Source: Sapria himalayana
Lineage: Eukaryota > Streptophyta > Magnoliopsida > Malpighiales > Rafflesiaceae
Reading direction: 5' to 3'
DNA: 64,000 bases
Assembly (NCBI GenBank): GCA_029783825.1
Contig: JAREIK010003426.1
Location: 297,437-361,436 of the forward strand
The first letter of the stretch is position 1; each line of letters starts with the position of its first letter. The position numbers and the translations under genes were made by a program. The notes below the pieces were generated by a model. That model saw only the letters and a list, made by a program, of their open reading frames with translations. It was not told where the DNA came from and did no database searches. Below are positions 14,737 through 27,765 of this stretch, in pieces.

Positions 14737-14758
14737 AGCTAGGGATTAATCCCTAGCT
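14737..14758. repeat. Perfect 22-bp palindrome in the CACTA subterminal region
   Basis: AGCTAGGGATT is followed directly by its reverse complement AATCCCTAGCT. Neighbouring half-sites TTAGCTAGGGAATT precede it at 14,707-14,735. A palindromic subterminal motif is a plausible transposase binding site or hairpin; this role is inferred. Confidence 0.85.
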
Positions 14759-14865
14759 AAATTGCAAAGGATTAGCTAGGAAATAACTAGGGAATAACAA
14801 GGGATTTATGTTTTTTCATTAAAATAAAAATTTGCAATGGATTAGCGCAAAATTAGCGATGGAAT

Positions 14866-14974
14866 AATTTCGTAAATTCCACCTCAGAAAAAAGTGGGGA
14901 ATTTAGCAATGGATTAGATACGGATTTGTGACGGAATATTTTCATAAATTCCACTAAAGAAAAGTGGAGAATTT
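14866..14974. repeat. 72-bp direct repeat with TTCCAC/GTGG stems
   Basis: AAATTCCAC, then an A-rich loop, then GTGG and GAATTTA occurs twice. The AAATTCC words start near 14,874 and 14,946. Each copy could fold as a short hairpin. This block sits between the terminus and the 50-bp array. Confidence 0.65.
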
Positions 14975-14984
14975 ATCGACGAGT

Positions 14985-15490
14985 TTAGCGACAGAATTTC
15001 TCTAGTTAATAAAATCTGGAATTTAGCAAAAGATTAAGAGACGGAATTTTCCTAGCTAATAAAATCTAAAAATTAGCAATGGCTTTAGCGATGGAATTTA
15101 CTTAGCTATTAAAATCCAAAATTTAGTGAAGGATTTATCGACGAAATTTTCCTGGCTAATTACATCAGTAACATAGCAACAACTTTCATCTATGGAATTT
15201 CCTAGCTAATTACATACTAAACATAGCAACGGATTTTAGCGACGTAATTTTCCTAGCTAATTACAACTTGAAAATATAGCTACAGATTTCGAAATGTAAA
15301 TTTTTTTTGCTAATTACATAATTAATATAGCAACGGAATTTCCCTAGTTAATTACTTCTTGAATATAGTGACGGATTTTAGTGATGTAACTTATCTAGCT
15401 AATAAAATCCTGAATATATCGATGGATTTAGCGAGGGAGCTTCTCTAGCTAATTAAATCCGGAATATAGCGATGGATTTAGTGGCTAAAG
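14985..15490. repeat. Subterminal array of about ten 50-bp units
   Basis: CTAGCTAAT-like words recur at 15,002, 15,052, 15,102, 15,152, 15,202, 15,253, about 15,307, 15,344, 15,395 and 15,445, a period very close to 50 bp. Each unit reads roughly CTAGCTAATtAaATC, then gaAtTTAGCgAcGGaTTTAGCGAcGGAAtTT. Units differ at several positions. Tandem subterminal repeats of this kind are known in plant CACTA elements. Confidence 0.88.
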
Positions 15491-16048
15491 CTATCTATCT
15501 ATTTATATAATTATTAATCTTTTTATCTATCTTTATAATTCTTAATCTATATATCTCACTATCTATCTATTTGTCTATATAGCTATATATCTATCTATAT
15601 ATCTAACTATATATATGTGTGAATCTCTATATATATCTATCTGCCAATCTCCCTATTTACTTGTCTATATATTTGACTATTTATCTATCTTAATATTTGT
15701 CTATCTGCCTATCCATCTATCTGAGTTTTTTTCTATCTATCTATTTGTCTATCTGCCTATTATCAAACTATCTGTCTATTTGTCTATATATATATATATC
15801 AATCTATCTGACTATCTATCTTTCTATATATCAGTCAATCTATCTATCTATCTATCTATTAATATATCAATCAATCAATAAATATGTCTATCTATGTATA
15901 TATCTATCTATCTTTCTTTCTATCCTTCTATCTATATTTTTTTATCTATATATCTATCTATCTTTTTATTTTCATATCTGTCTATCTAACTATATGTCTA
16001 ATTGTCTATTTGTCTATTTGACTCTCTTTGTATCACTTTATCTATCTA

Positions 16049-16166
16049 TGTTTATGTGTCTATGTGTCTGTGTCTATGTGTCAACGTGTCTATGTATCTA
16101 TGTGTTTATGTTACTATGTGTCTATGTGTCTACGTGTCTATGTGTCTATGTATCTATGTTTCTAAC
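16049..16166 (+). repeat. GTGTCTAT-rich sub-block
   Basis: About 118 bases consist mostly of CTATGTGT, CTATGTAT and CTACGTGT octamers, unlike the surrounding TCTA array. It looks like local expansion of one variant octamer and includes a few CpG dinucleotides (AACGTG, TACGTG), which are rare elsewhere in the satellite. Confidence 0.85.
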
Positions 16167-17172
16167 TAACTTTCTGTCTTTCTATCTATCAATAAATCTT
16201 TTTGTCTATCTATATATCCATTTTCCTATTTGTCTATTTGTCTATTTGTCTATCTGTCATTCTATATATGTTTCTATTTATCTCTCTGTCTACTTGTTTA
16301 TCAGTCTATTTAATTGTATATCTATCTTTCTATCTATCTATTTATTTTACTATTTGTCTATTTGTCTATCTATCAATCTTGCTATTTGCCTATCTGTCTT
16401 TATCTATATCTTTATATTCATATATTAGACTATCATTCTATCTATCTATCTATATGGCTACCTATCTATCTGTATATCTCTTTATCTATCTATCTTTTAT
16501 CTATATATCTATTTATCTATCTATGTATCTATTTGTATAACTATCTTTATATTTCTCTATCCAACATTCTGTCTATTTCTTTATCTTTCTTTTAGTTTAT
16601 AAGTCTATTAGACTATGTGTATTTTTATTTATCTATCTATCTATAGATCAATTTTTATGTCTGTCTATCTATTTGTTTATCTATCTACCTGAAAATATAT
16701 CTATCTATCAATTTGTATATCTATCTAACTATTTATTCGTCTATCTATCTATCTAACCGTCTATTTGATTATCTATCTGTTTGTCTATGTGTTTATCTTT
16801 CTATATGTCTATCTACATATCTAGCTATCTATCTATATGTCTATCTATCTGGCTATCTACCTATCTATCTATATGTTTATCTATCTATCTGACTATTTGT
16901 CCATCATTCTATCTGACTATTTGTCTATCTTTCTATATGTCTATCTATCTATCTTTCTATATGTCTTTTTGTCTATCTATCTTTTAATATATCTACCGAT
17001 TTATCTAATTGTTTAATTATCTAACTATCTTTATTTATTTATCTCTATCTATCCATCTGTCTAAATATCTAATTATCTCATTTTTCTATCAATCATAGTT
17101 TATCTACCTATCTGACTATCTATATATGTATTTATTTGTCTATCTATCTATTTGTCTATCTATTTATATGTC

Positions 17173-17186
<14 letters not shown>

Positions 17187-17210
<24 letters not shown>
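17187..17210 (+). repeat. (TG)n microsatellite
   Basis: A pure TG run of about 24 bases following a TATATA tract. Confidence 0.92.
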
Positions 17211-17211
<1 letters not shown>

Positions 17212-17795
17212 TTAGTTTTCTATCTATTTGTTTATCTGTCTATCTATCGATCTGTCTATTTGTTTATATGGCTATGTCTCTATCTCTTTTTCTATGTTTG
17301 AGTTTATTAGTCTATAAGTCTATGTATCTATCTATCAATCTCTCTAATTGTCTATATGTCTATCTGTTTATATGTTTATTTTTCTATCTGTCTATCTATC
17401 AATTTTTAAATCTATCTATTGTCATTCAATCTATATATCTATCTGTCTATTTGTCTATTTGTCTATTTGTCATTCTATTTTATATGTATCCATCTATCTA
17501 TCTATATGTCTATCTGTCAATTTATGTCTTTATGTTTATATGTGTCTATCTATATATCTATCTATTTGTCTATCTGTCTATCTATCTTATGTTTGTTTTT
17601 TGTCTATCCATCTATCTCCCTATCTATATATCTTTTTATTTGTCCGTCTCTCTATATGTCTCCTTGTCTATCTCTATAACTATCTATATGTTATCTACCT
17701 ATCTATCTACATATCTATCTATTGGTCAATTTGAATATCTATCTTCATAACTATATCTATATGTCTATTAGTCTATCAATCTACCCGTCTTTCTG

Positions 17796-17821
17796 TCTAT
17801 TTTTCTATATATATAAATAGA
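17796..17821. other. Satellite orientation switch point with short inverted repeat
   Basis: Left of here the + strand reads TCTA; right of here it reads TAGA/GATA, and it stays that way to the window end apart from the LINE. TCTATTT (17,796-17,802) and AAATAGA (17,815-17,821) are perfect inverted arms around a TATATA-rich loop. I looked for mirror-image copies of right-arm fingerprints in the left arm (for example around GTTAAACTAGTAG) and found none, so this is not a simple palindrome of two identical arms. Confidence 0.9.
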
Positions 17822-17890
17822 TAGATAAATATATAAACAAATATATAAATAGATATATATATATAGATATATAGATAAATAAATGGATAG

Positions 17891-18722
17891 ATATACATAT
17901 AGATAGAGAGATAGTTAATCAGATAGATAGATAGAAGTTAAACTAGTAGATAGATAGATAGAAAAATAGCTAGATAGACACATAGATGGATTGTTTGATT
18001 GATCAGATTGATTTATAGATCGATAGATAGACAAATTGATAACAAGATTGATAGATAAATAGATAGATTGATAGATAGATAAATAGATAAATAGACAGAT
18101 AGAAAGATAAATAGATAAACAAATAGAGATATAGATAAATAGAAAGAAAGATAGATGAATATATAAATAGATAGATAGATATATAAATAGACAGATAAAT
18201 AGATTGATTTGTAGACAAAATTATATACAAATTGATTCCCAAGTGTTAGATAGATTGTTAGATAGATTTATAGGCACATTGATGGATAGATTGATAAATA
18301 GATTAATAGGCAGATTGAAATACAATTAGATAGAAAAATAGATAGAGAGATAGATAGAATGTTAGATAGATATATATAAAAAATGATAGATAAATAGAAA
18401 TAAAGATAGAAAGACACATAGATTGACATATAGTTTGACAGATAGATTGATAGATAGATAGATATACAGATTGATAGATAGATTAATATAAAGATTAAAA
18501 ATAGATTGATAGATAGATTCATAGACAAATTGATAGATATATTTATAGAATGATAGATAGATAGATTGATTAATTGATAGATAGATTAATAGACAAACAG
18601 AAATAAACATAGATAGATAGATTGATTGTTTGTTTGAAAGATAATTTGATCGACATATTGATAGACAAATTAATAAACAAATTGATACATAGATAGATAG
18701 ATAGATAGATTAATTGATAGAT

Positions 18723-18764
<42 letters not shown>

Positions 18765-20955
18765 GTTAGATAGATGATAGATAGATAGACAAATAGATAG
18801 TTAAATAGATATACAAATAGATAGATAGATAGACAGATAGATAGACCGATAGATTTAAAGAGAGATTGTACGATAAATAAAGAGATAGAAATAAATATAG
18901 ATAGATAGTTAGTTAGTTAGTTAGATAGATAAACAGATAAATAGATAGATAGATTCAATTTTTGATCGACATATTGATATGTAGATTGATAGACTACTTT
19001 ATATAGAGATTGAAAGACAATTTGATAAAAATATAGATAGATAGATTGAGTGATTGATATATAGATAGACAGCTAGATTGATTGATTGAAAAATACACAA
19101 ATAAATAGATAGATTGATAGTCATATTGATCGATAGATTGATAGACAGATTGATAGACAGATTGATAGACAGATAGATAGATTGATTGATAGATAGATAT
19201 TTAGACAGGTGGATATACAATAGATAGAATGATAGATAGACAAAAAGATAGAGAGATAGATAGACATATAGATAGACAAACAGATAGATAGATAAATAGA
19301 TTTATATAAATATAGTTATATAGATAGACATATATATAAATTGAAATCTAGATAGATATATAGATAGATATATAGATAAAAAGATAGAAAGAAAAGATAG
19401 ATAGACAAATAGATAGAGTGAATGATAAACAGATAGATTGATAGATAGAAAGAATGACAACTAGAAAGAATGACAAATAGATTTATATACTTATAGAAAT
19501 ACAAATAGAAAGAAAGATAGATATATATATATTGGTAGATACATACAAAGATAGACAAATAGATAGACAGTTAGATAAATATGCAAAATGACAGATAGAT
19601 AGTTAGACAGCCATATAGGAAGACTGATAGACAAATAGATAAACAAATAGATAGATAGAAAGATATATAGATATATAGATATAGAGATAGATAGCTAGAT
19701 AGATAGAAGTAAGATAGATTGAAAGATAGATATACAGATAGATAGATAGATAGATAAAGAGATAAAAAAATTGATAAATCGATAGAAAGAAAGATGGATA
19801 GATATATAGATTGATAGATAAATAGATAGATAAATGGATATATAGACAGATAGATAGATAGACAGACATACAAACAAACAAACAGAGAGATAGACATATA
19901 GATAGAAAGAAATGTCGACAGATAAATAGATATATAGATAATCAAATAGATTGATAAATAAATTGACATATAGATAGGCAGATAGATAGACAAATAGATA
20001 TACAAAAAGATATATAGTTAGATAGATTGTTTAATAGACAAATTGATAGATAAATTGATAGATAGATTTATAGATACATAGATAGATAGATAAATAGACA
20101 GATAAAAAATAGATTGACAAATAGATTAAAAAATAGATTGATTGATTGAATGAATTATATACAAATAGATAGATAATTAGATAGACAAATAGATTGGTAG
20201 ATAGACAGATAAATAGATACATAGATAGACACATAGATATATATAAATAGAGAAATAGATAGATAGGTACGTAGGTAGATAGACAGATAGACAGATAGTT
20301 AGATAGATATATAGATAGACAGATTGATACATAGATAGATACATAGACTTATTGATAGATAGATAAATAGTTCAAACGACAAGTAGATAGATAAATATAT
20401 AGACAGTTAGATAGATAGATAGATAAATAGACCGATAGATACTTAGATAAATAGACAGACAAATAGATAGATAAATAGATAGATAGATATATAGTTAAAC
20501 AGATAGATAGATGGATAGATAGATAGATAGATAAACAAATAGAATTATAGATAGATAGACACATACATAAATAGATAGATAGACAGATTGATCAATAGAT
20601 TGATGGACAGATTGAAATGCAGATAGATATATATAGTAGAAAGATAGATAGGCAAATAGATAGAGATAAAAAAAATAGACACACAGACAGATAGATAGAA
20701 AGCTAGATAGACAGCTTGATAGATACATAGGTAGGCAGATAGATTGACAGATATATAGACATATAGATAAACATATAGATAGATAGATAGATAAATATTT
20801 AAATAGATACATAGATAGATAGAAAAATAAACAAACAGATAGATAGACAGATTGATAGATAGATATCTACACACACATAAAGATAGTCATTTAGACAAAC
20901 AAATAGAAAGATAGATCGGTACATAGTCAAAAAGAAAAAAAGAAGATAGATAGAT

Positions 20956-21000
<45 letters not shown>

Positions 21001-21810
21001 CAGATAGCTAGATAGATAGAAAGATCGAAAAATATATAGACAAAAAGATTGGTTGATTGATAAATAGATAGATATAAAGTTAGAACATATAGATAGACTG
21101 ATAGAAAGATATATATATATATAGACATTCAAACAGACTGATAGACATATAGATAGGCATATAGATAGATTTACAAATAGACAAAAAGACAAATATATAG
21201 ACAGAAAAATATACGGACGGATAGATTGATAGACAATAAAATAAATAGGTAGACAAAAAGACATATAGATATAAAGATAATAGATAAATAAGAGTGACAG
21301 ATTGATAGACAGATAAAAAGTTAGATAGACATATAGTAAGATAGATAGATATGGAAACAGATAGAATGATAGTTTTGAAGACATTTTCTTAAGCAGATAG
21401 ATATACAAATAGCTAGATAGTTAGACAAAAAGATAGATAGATATAGATAGTTAGACAAACAAATAAATAGATAGATAAAAAATAAATATATAGATAGATA
21501 AATTCATTGATTGACAAATTGATAGATAGATAACAGATTGATCACTAGAAAGATTGATAAAAATATTGATAGAAAGATATATATATATATATATATAGTT
21601 ACACAAATTGATAGATAAATAGATATATACACATGTAGATAGTTAGTTTGATAGTTAGATAAATATATAGTTAAATAGATAAATAGATTATTACATAGAT
21701 AGACAAATACATAGATAGATATACATTTTGATTTATAAATAGATAGACAGATAGACAAATAGATAAACAAATATTTAAATAGTTAGATAGATAGATAGAT
21801 AGATGGATAA
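17891..21810 (-). repeat. Copy 1 of a 3.9-kb tandem duplication
   Basis: ACATATAGATAGAGAGATAG, then TTAAT, then GAAGTTAAACTAGTAG occurs from 17,894 and again from 21,814. GATAGAAAGAAAT followed by GACAGATAAATAG is at 19,901 and 23,891. A block containing TACATAGTCAAAAAG near 20,918 matches TACATAGTCACAAAG near 24,875. GACATTTTC followed by GCAGATAG near 21,380 matches near 25,314. Offsets are 3,920-3,990 bp, so the copies are adjacent and diverged by indels. Confidence 0.88.
18726..18760. repeat. (TA)n microsatellite
   Basis: A pure AT/TA run of about 35 bases. The equivalent region of the second 3.9-kb copy (about 22,652-22,668) has a much shorter run, so the tract length changed after duplication. 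Confidence 0.92.
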
Positions 21811-24800
21811 ATATACATATAGATAGAGAGATAGTTAATCTGATAGATAGATAGAAGTTAAACTAGTAGATAGATAGATAGACAAAAAGCTAGATAGACA
21901 CATAGATGGAATCTTTGATTGACACATTGATAGATAGATTGATAGACTGATAGATAGACAAATTGATAGAAAGATTGATAGATAAATAGATAGATAGATA
22001 GATAGATAAAAAGACAAATAGATAAACAAATAGAGATATAGATATATAAAAAGATAGATAGATGGATAGATATATAGATAGATATATAGATAGACACATA
22101 AATAGATAGATTTGTAGACAGAATGATAGACATATTGATTCATAAATGTTAGATAGATTGATAGATAGATTTATAGACATATTGATAGATAGATTGCTAA
22201 ATAGATTAATAGGCAGATTGATAGACAGATAGACAGAAAAATAGATAGAGAGATAGATAGAATATTAGATAGATATATACATAAAAGATGACAGATAAAT
22301 AGAAAAAAAGATAGATAGAAACATAGATTGACATATAGTTTGATAGATAGAATGACAGATAGATAGATAGAAAGATAGATAGAAAGTTAGATAGATAGAT
22401 ATACAGATTGCTAGATAGATTAATAGAAAGATTAATAAACAGAATAATAGATAGATTCATAAATAGATTGATAGATATATTAATAGATAGATTGATAGAT
22501 AGATTGATAGATAGATAAATTAATAGCCAGGTAGAAATAAATATACATAAAAGATAGTTTGATTGAAAAACAATTTGATCGCCATATTGATAGACAAATT
22601 AATAGACAGATTGATACATAGATTGATAGATAGAAAGATTGATTGATTGAGATATATATATATATATAAAGTTAGATAGATAGATAGATAGATAGATAGA
22701 TTGACAGACCGACAGACAGATAGATAGATAGATAGATAAATTGATCGATACATTGATAGATAGATTGATAGACTGATTTATAAATAGATTGAAAGACAAA
22801 TGGATAAAATTTTGATAAATAGATTGATTGATATAGTAATAAACACACAGATATATTGAGTTATTGATTGATTGATAGATAAATAGACACATAAATAGGT
22901 AGATTGATAGTGATATTGATCGATAGATTGATTGACAAATTGATAGATAGATTGATAGACTGATATCTAGACAAGTAGATAAACAATTAGATAGATAGAT
23001 AGATAGACAAATAAATAGAGAGATAGATAGACATATAGATAGACTGATACATAGATAGAAAATAGATAGATAGACAAATAGATTGATATATAGATAGTTA
23101 GATAAATAGACATATAGATAAACTGATATCTAGACAGATAGATAGATAGATAGATAGATCGAAAAATAGAAAGATCGACAGATAAGATAGATAGGCAACT
23201 ATATAGAGAGAGATAAATAGATAGATTGATAAGTAGATAGAAAGAGAGATATACATCTAGATATATAAAATGATAGATAGAAAGAATGACACCTATATAG
23301 ACATATAGAAATACAAATAGATAGTTAGATTGATAGATAGATATATTGATAGATACATAGACAGATAGACAAATAGATAGATAGATAGGTAAAATGATAG
23401 ACAGATAGATAGATAGACATATAAGAAGACTAAAAATAGATAGATAAACAAATAGATAAACAAATAGATAGATAGAAAGATATATAGATTGATAGATATA
23501 GAGATAGATAGCTTGATAGATAGATAGATAGATTGAAAGATAGATATACAGATAGATATTTTGATAGATAGATAGATAGATAGACAGAAAAATAGAAAAA
23601 TTGATAAATTGATAGATACACAAATTGTTTGAATTATAGATAGATAAAAAGATAGCTTGATTAATAAAAAGGTAGAAAGATAAATGGATAGATAATAGAT
23701 TGATAGATAAATAGATAGATAGATAGATAGATAGACAAATAATAGATAGATAGATAGATAGACAGATAGATAAACAATAGACAGATAGATAGATAGATAT
23801 ATGGATAGACATATAGATAGAGAGATAGATATAGAAATATACTGATAGATAGACAGACATATAAACAAAAAACAAAGTGATAGATCCATAGATAGAAAGA
23901 AATATAGACAGATAAATAGATATATAGATAATCAAATAGATTGAGAAATAAATAGACATATAGATAGGCAGATAGATAGACAAATAGATTTACATATAGA
24001 TAGACTATTAGATAGATTGTTTAATAGACAAATTGATAAATAAATTTATAGATAGATTTATAGATACATAGATAGATAGATTAATAAATAGATAAAAATA
24101 GATTGACAAATAGATTGAAAGATAAATAGATAGATAGATAGATCTATATACATATAGATAAACATTTAAATAGAAAAATAGATTGGTAGATAGATAGATA
24201 AATAGACACATAGATATATAGATAAAGAGATAGGTAGGCAGGTAGGTAGGTAGATAGACAAATAGACAGACATATTGATTGATTGATTCAATGATACACA
24301 TATAGATACACAGACATATAGATAGATAGATCAAAAGACACATAGATAGACAAATATATAGATAGTTAGATAAATAGATAGATAAATAGACAGATAGATA
24401 GTTAGATAGATAGACAGACACATAGATAGATAAATAGAAAGATAGATAGATAGTTAAACAAGTAGATAGATGGATAGATAGATAAACAAATAGAATTATT
24501 GATAGATAGACACATAGATAGATAGATAGATAGACAGATTGACAATAGATTAATGGATAGATTGAAAAACAGATAGATAATTAGATAGTAGAATGATATA
24601 TAGAGAATAGAAAGATATAAAAATAAATAGATTGATAGACAGATATATAGAAAGCTAGATAGACAGCTAGATAGATACATAGATAAGTAGATAGATTGAC
24701 AGATATATAGACATATAGACAAACATATATATAGATAGATAGATAATTAGATAGATAAATAGATAGATAGAAAAATAGATAGATAGATAGATAGACAAAT

Positions 24801-25735
24801 TGATAGATAGATATCTACACACACATATAGATAGATATTTAGACAAATAGCTAGACAAATAGAAAGATAGATCGATACATAGTCACAAAGAAAGAAAGAA
24901 AGATATATAGATAAATAGATAGATAGATAGATAGCTAGCTAGATAGATAGATAGAAAGATAGACAAATATATGACAAATAGATTGGTTGATTGATAAATA
25001 GATAGATATAAAGTTAGAACATATAGATAGACATATAGAAATATATATATATATATATATATATATAACATTCAAATAGACTAATAGACAAATAGATAGG
25101 CATATCGGTAGATAGATAAATAGACAAAAAGACAAATATATAGACAGACAAATATATTGATGGATAGATAAATAGACAATAAAATAAATAGGTAGACAAA
25201 AAGACATAAAGATATAAACATAATAGATAAATAGGGAGACATACAGATTGATAGAAAGATAGAAAGTTAGACATATAGAAAGATAGATAGATATATAGAA
25301 TGATAGTTTGGGAGACATTTTCATATGCAGATAGACAGACAGACAGACAGATAGATAGATAGACAAAAAGATTGATAGATAGATAGTTAGACAGACTATA
25401 TAGATAGATAGATATGTAGATATATAGATCGAAAAGTAGATATATAGATTGATTGATTGATTGACATATTGATAGATAGATTGCCTATAAAGATTGTTAA
25501 AAATATTGATAGAAAGATAGATATATAGATAGTTACAAGATTGATAGACACATTGATAGATAAATACATAGATTGATTGATATTTATCATATAAATAGAT
25601 AAATAGATAAATTGATCCATTGAAATGATAGATAGATTGATTGATTTATAGATAGAAAAATACATAGATATACATATAGATAGCTAGATAGATAGACAGA
25701 TAGATAACTACTTGATAGATAAATAGACAAATTGA
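21811..25735 (-). repeat. Copy 2 of the 3.9-kb tandem duplication
   Basis: Partner of 17,891-21,810, with the same ordered fingerprints. No third copy is apparent after about 25.7 kb: the next sequence does not contain the GAAGTTAAACTAGTAG marker. Confidence 0.86.
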
Positions 25736-26589
25736 TTCAAATATAGATAGAAAGGCAGATAGATAGACAAGTACACAAAGAGACAAATTGTTAAATAGAT
25801 AAAAAAGAGATAGATAGAAAAATTGATTGATAGATAGATTGATAGATATATAGATAGAGAGGAGAAAAATAGATACATATATAAATAGACAGATAGATAG
25901 AAAGATAAACAGACAGATAAATAAATAAATATAGATAGACAGACATATTGATTGATTGATTGATTGACAGATAAATAGATAGATAGATAGAAGAATATTA
26001 GACAGATAGATAGGCAGATAGATATATAGATAGATTGATAGATAATTAGATATACAAATATATAGATTTATAGTTAAGAATAAAGATATATAAATTCATA
26101 TATAGATAGATAGTTATATAGATAGAAAGAGAGAATGATAGATATTTATATATAGATAGATAGATGATATATAGATAGATAGATATATATACATTTAGAT
26201 ATTTTGATAGATAGATTGATAGACATATTGATATAGAGATATATATAAACTTAAATAGTTAAATAGATAGGTATATAAATAGATAGATAGATAGACATAT
26301 AGATTGACAAATTGAAATTTAGATAGATAGATACACATATAGATAGATACATATATTGATACATAGATAGATAAATGGATAGAAATACAGATAGATAGGC
26401 AAATACATAGATTTATAGATAGACAAATAGATTGACAGAATGATAGATAGGCAGATAAAATGATAAATAAATAGATAGATAGATAGACAGATAAATAGAT
26501 AGACAGACAGGTAGACAGATAGATAAAAAAATAGATAGACAAATAGATATATAGATAGATAGACTGACAATAGATAGACAGAAAGACAA

Positions 26590-27765
26590 ATAGTTTGGTA
26601 GGCTGATAGTCAAGAAGTTAGACAGAGAGACAATAGACAAACAAACAAATAAATTGACCAATAGATAGACATGCAGATAGACATATATATAAATAGATAG
26701 ACAGATAGATATATAAACTCTTTGATAGATCGATTGATAAAAAGATTGATAGACAAATATATATATATATATATATTGATAGACAGATAGATATATAGAT
26801 TTTATAGACAGATATAAAGATAGATAGATTTATAGACAGATAGATAGATAAATAGATATTTAGATAGACATAGATATAGACAGATAAATAGACATATAGA
26901 TAGACAGAAAGCTAGAAAATAGATAGACAAATAGTTTGACAATAAGATTTACAAAAAGATAAATTTATAGATATATAGATTGTTAGATAAATAGATAGAT
27001 AAGTTGATAGATAGATTGATAAAACATTTGATAGATAGGTTATTAGAAAGATTGAAAGAAAAATTAATAGGAAGAAAGAGAGATAGATAGATAGATAGAT
27101 TGATTGATATATAGATAGAAAGATAGATAGTATATAGATATATAGATAGATAGACAAATAGATATACAAATTGCTAGACAGATAGATATTCAAATTATTA
27201 GATAGATAGATAGATAGAAATAGTAGATAGATAGATAGATAGAAAGATATATAGATAGACTGAAAATGCATAAATAGATAGATAGATAGATAAATAGACA
27301 GATAAATAGATAAATAATATAAAGAATATTAGACAGGTAGATAGACATATATATATATATATACAGATCAATAGATAGATTGATAGATAGACTATTTAAT
27401 TGATAGATAGATATATAGATAGATAGGTAGATATATAGTTAGAAAAATAGATAGATAGATAGATAGATAGATGATTGATAGATATATTGATAGATATATT
27501 GATAGACAAATTGATATATATATTTATATAGAGATAGATAGACACATAGTTAGACAAATAGTTAAGGCAGATAATTAGATAGATATATAAATAGATAGAT
27601 AGATAAATAGATAGATAGACATATAGATAGAAAGACAGATAGACATAGCTTAACAAATAGAAAAAAAGAAATATAGATAGATAGATAGATACAAAGATAG
27701 ATAGATAGAAGAAAGAAAGATAGATAGATAGATAAATAGATAGATAGATAGATATGTACCCAGAT
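26590..27765 (-). repeat. Copy 1 of a 1.2-kb tandem duplication
   Basis: TAGTTTGGTAGGC followed by GATAGTCAAGAAGTTAGACAG at 26,591 matches TAGTTTAGTAGGC and GATAGTCAAGTAGTTAGACAG at 27,765. GCTAGAAAATAGATAGACAA recurs near 26,911 and 28,085. ATATTCAAATTATTAGATAG recurs at 27,187 and 28,452. Offsets range from 1.17 to 1.27 kb. Confidence 0.78.

Larger units (their letters stand above)
14687..15490. mobile_element. CACTA (En/Spm) transposon end, other end missing
   Basis: The island starts with CACTACAAGAAAAT, the standard terminal sequence of plant CACTA DNA transposons, and then carries AT-rich subterminal repeats with motifs such as TTAGCGACGGAATTT and CCTAGCTAAT. CACTA transposases bind short repeated motifs in such subterminal regions. 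No reverse complement of the terminus (CTTGTAGTG) is seen at the right edge, which ends TTTAGTGGCTAAAG directly against TCTA array. No transposase frame is present. I infer one terminus of a larger element, truncated or deleted, or a rearranged non-autonomous copy. Strand is left open because left and right ends cannot be told apart here. Confidence 0.85.
15491..17812 (+). repeat. Degenerate (TCTA)n satellite, left arm, second part
   Basis: Continues the same TCTA-strand array after the CACTA fragment, with the same variants (TGTC, TTTG, CATC). It ends at the orientation switch near 17,813. No gene is supported. Confidence 0.96.

Noticed and set aside
15480..15500. Right-hand terminal inverted repeat of the CACTA element
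   Set aside because: The edge reads TTTAGTGGCTAAAG and then satellite. There is no CTTGTAGTG, so a genuine second terminus is not supported.
676..17750. Dozens of open frames of 60-250 residues on the + strand encoding Ser-Ile-Tyr-Leu-rich proteins
   Set aside because: (TCTA)n translates to SIYL in every frame with no stop, so long frames are automatic. They overlap each other in several frames, lack consistent starts or domains, and vanish on this strand exactly where the repeat flips.
17796..17821. Large perfect palindrome or hairpin-adapter read artefact at the orientation switch
   Set aside because: Right-arm fingerprints such as GTTAAACTAGTAG have no reverse-complement partner at the mirrored place in the left arm; only a 7-bp inverted repeat is present.
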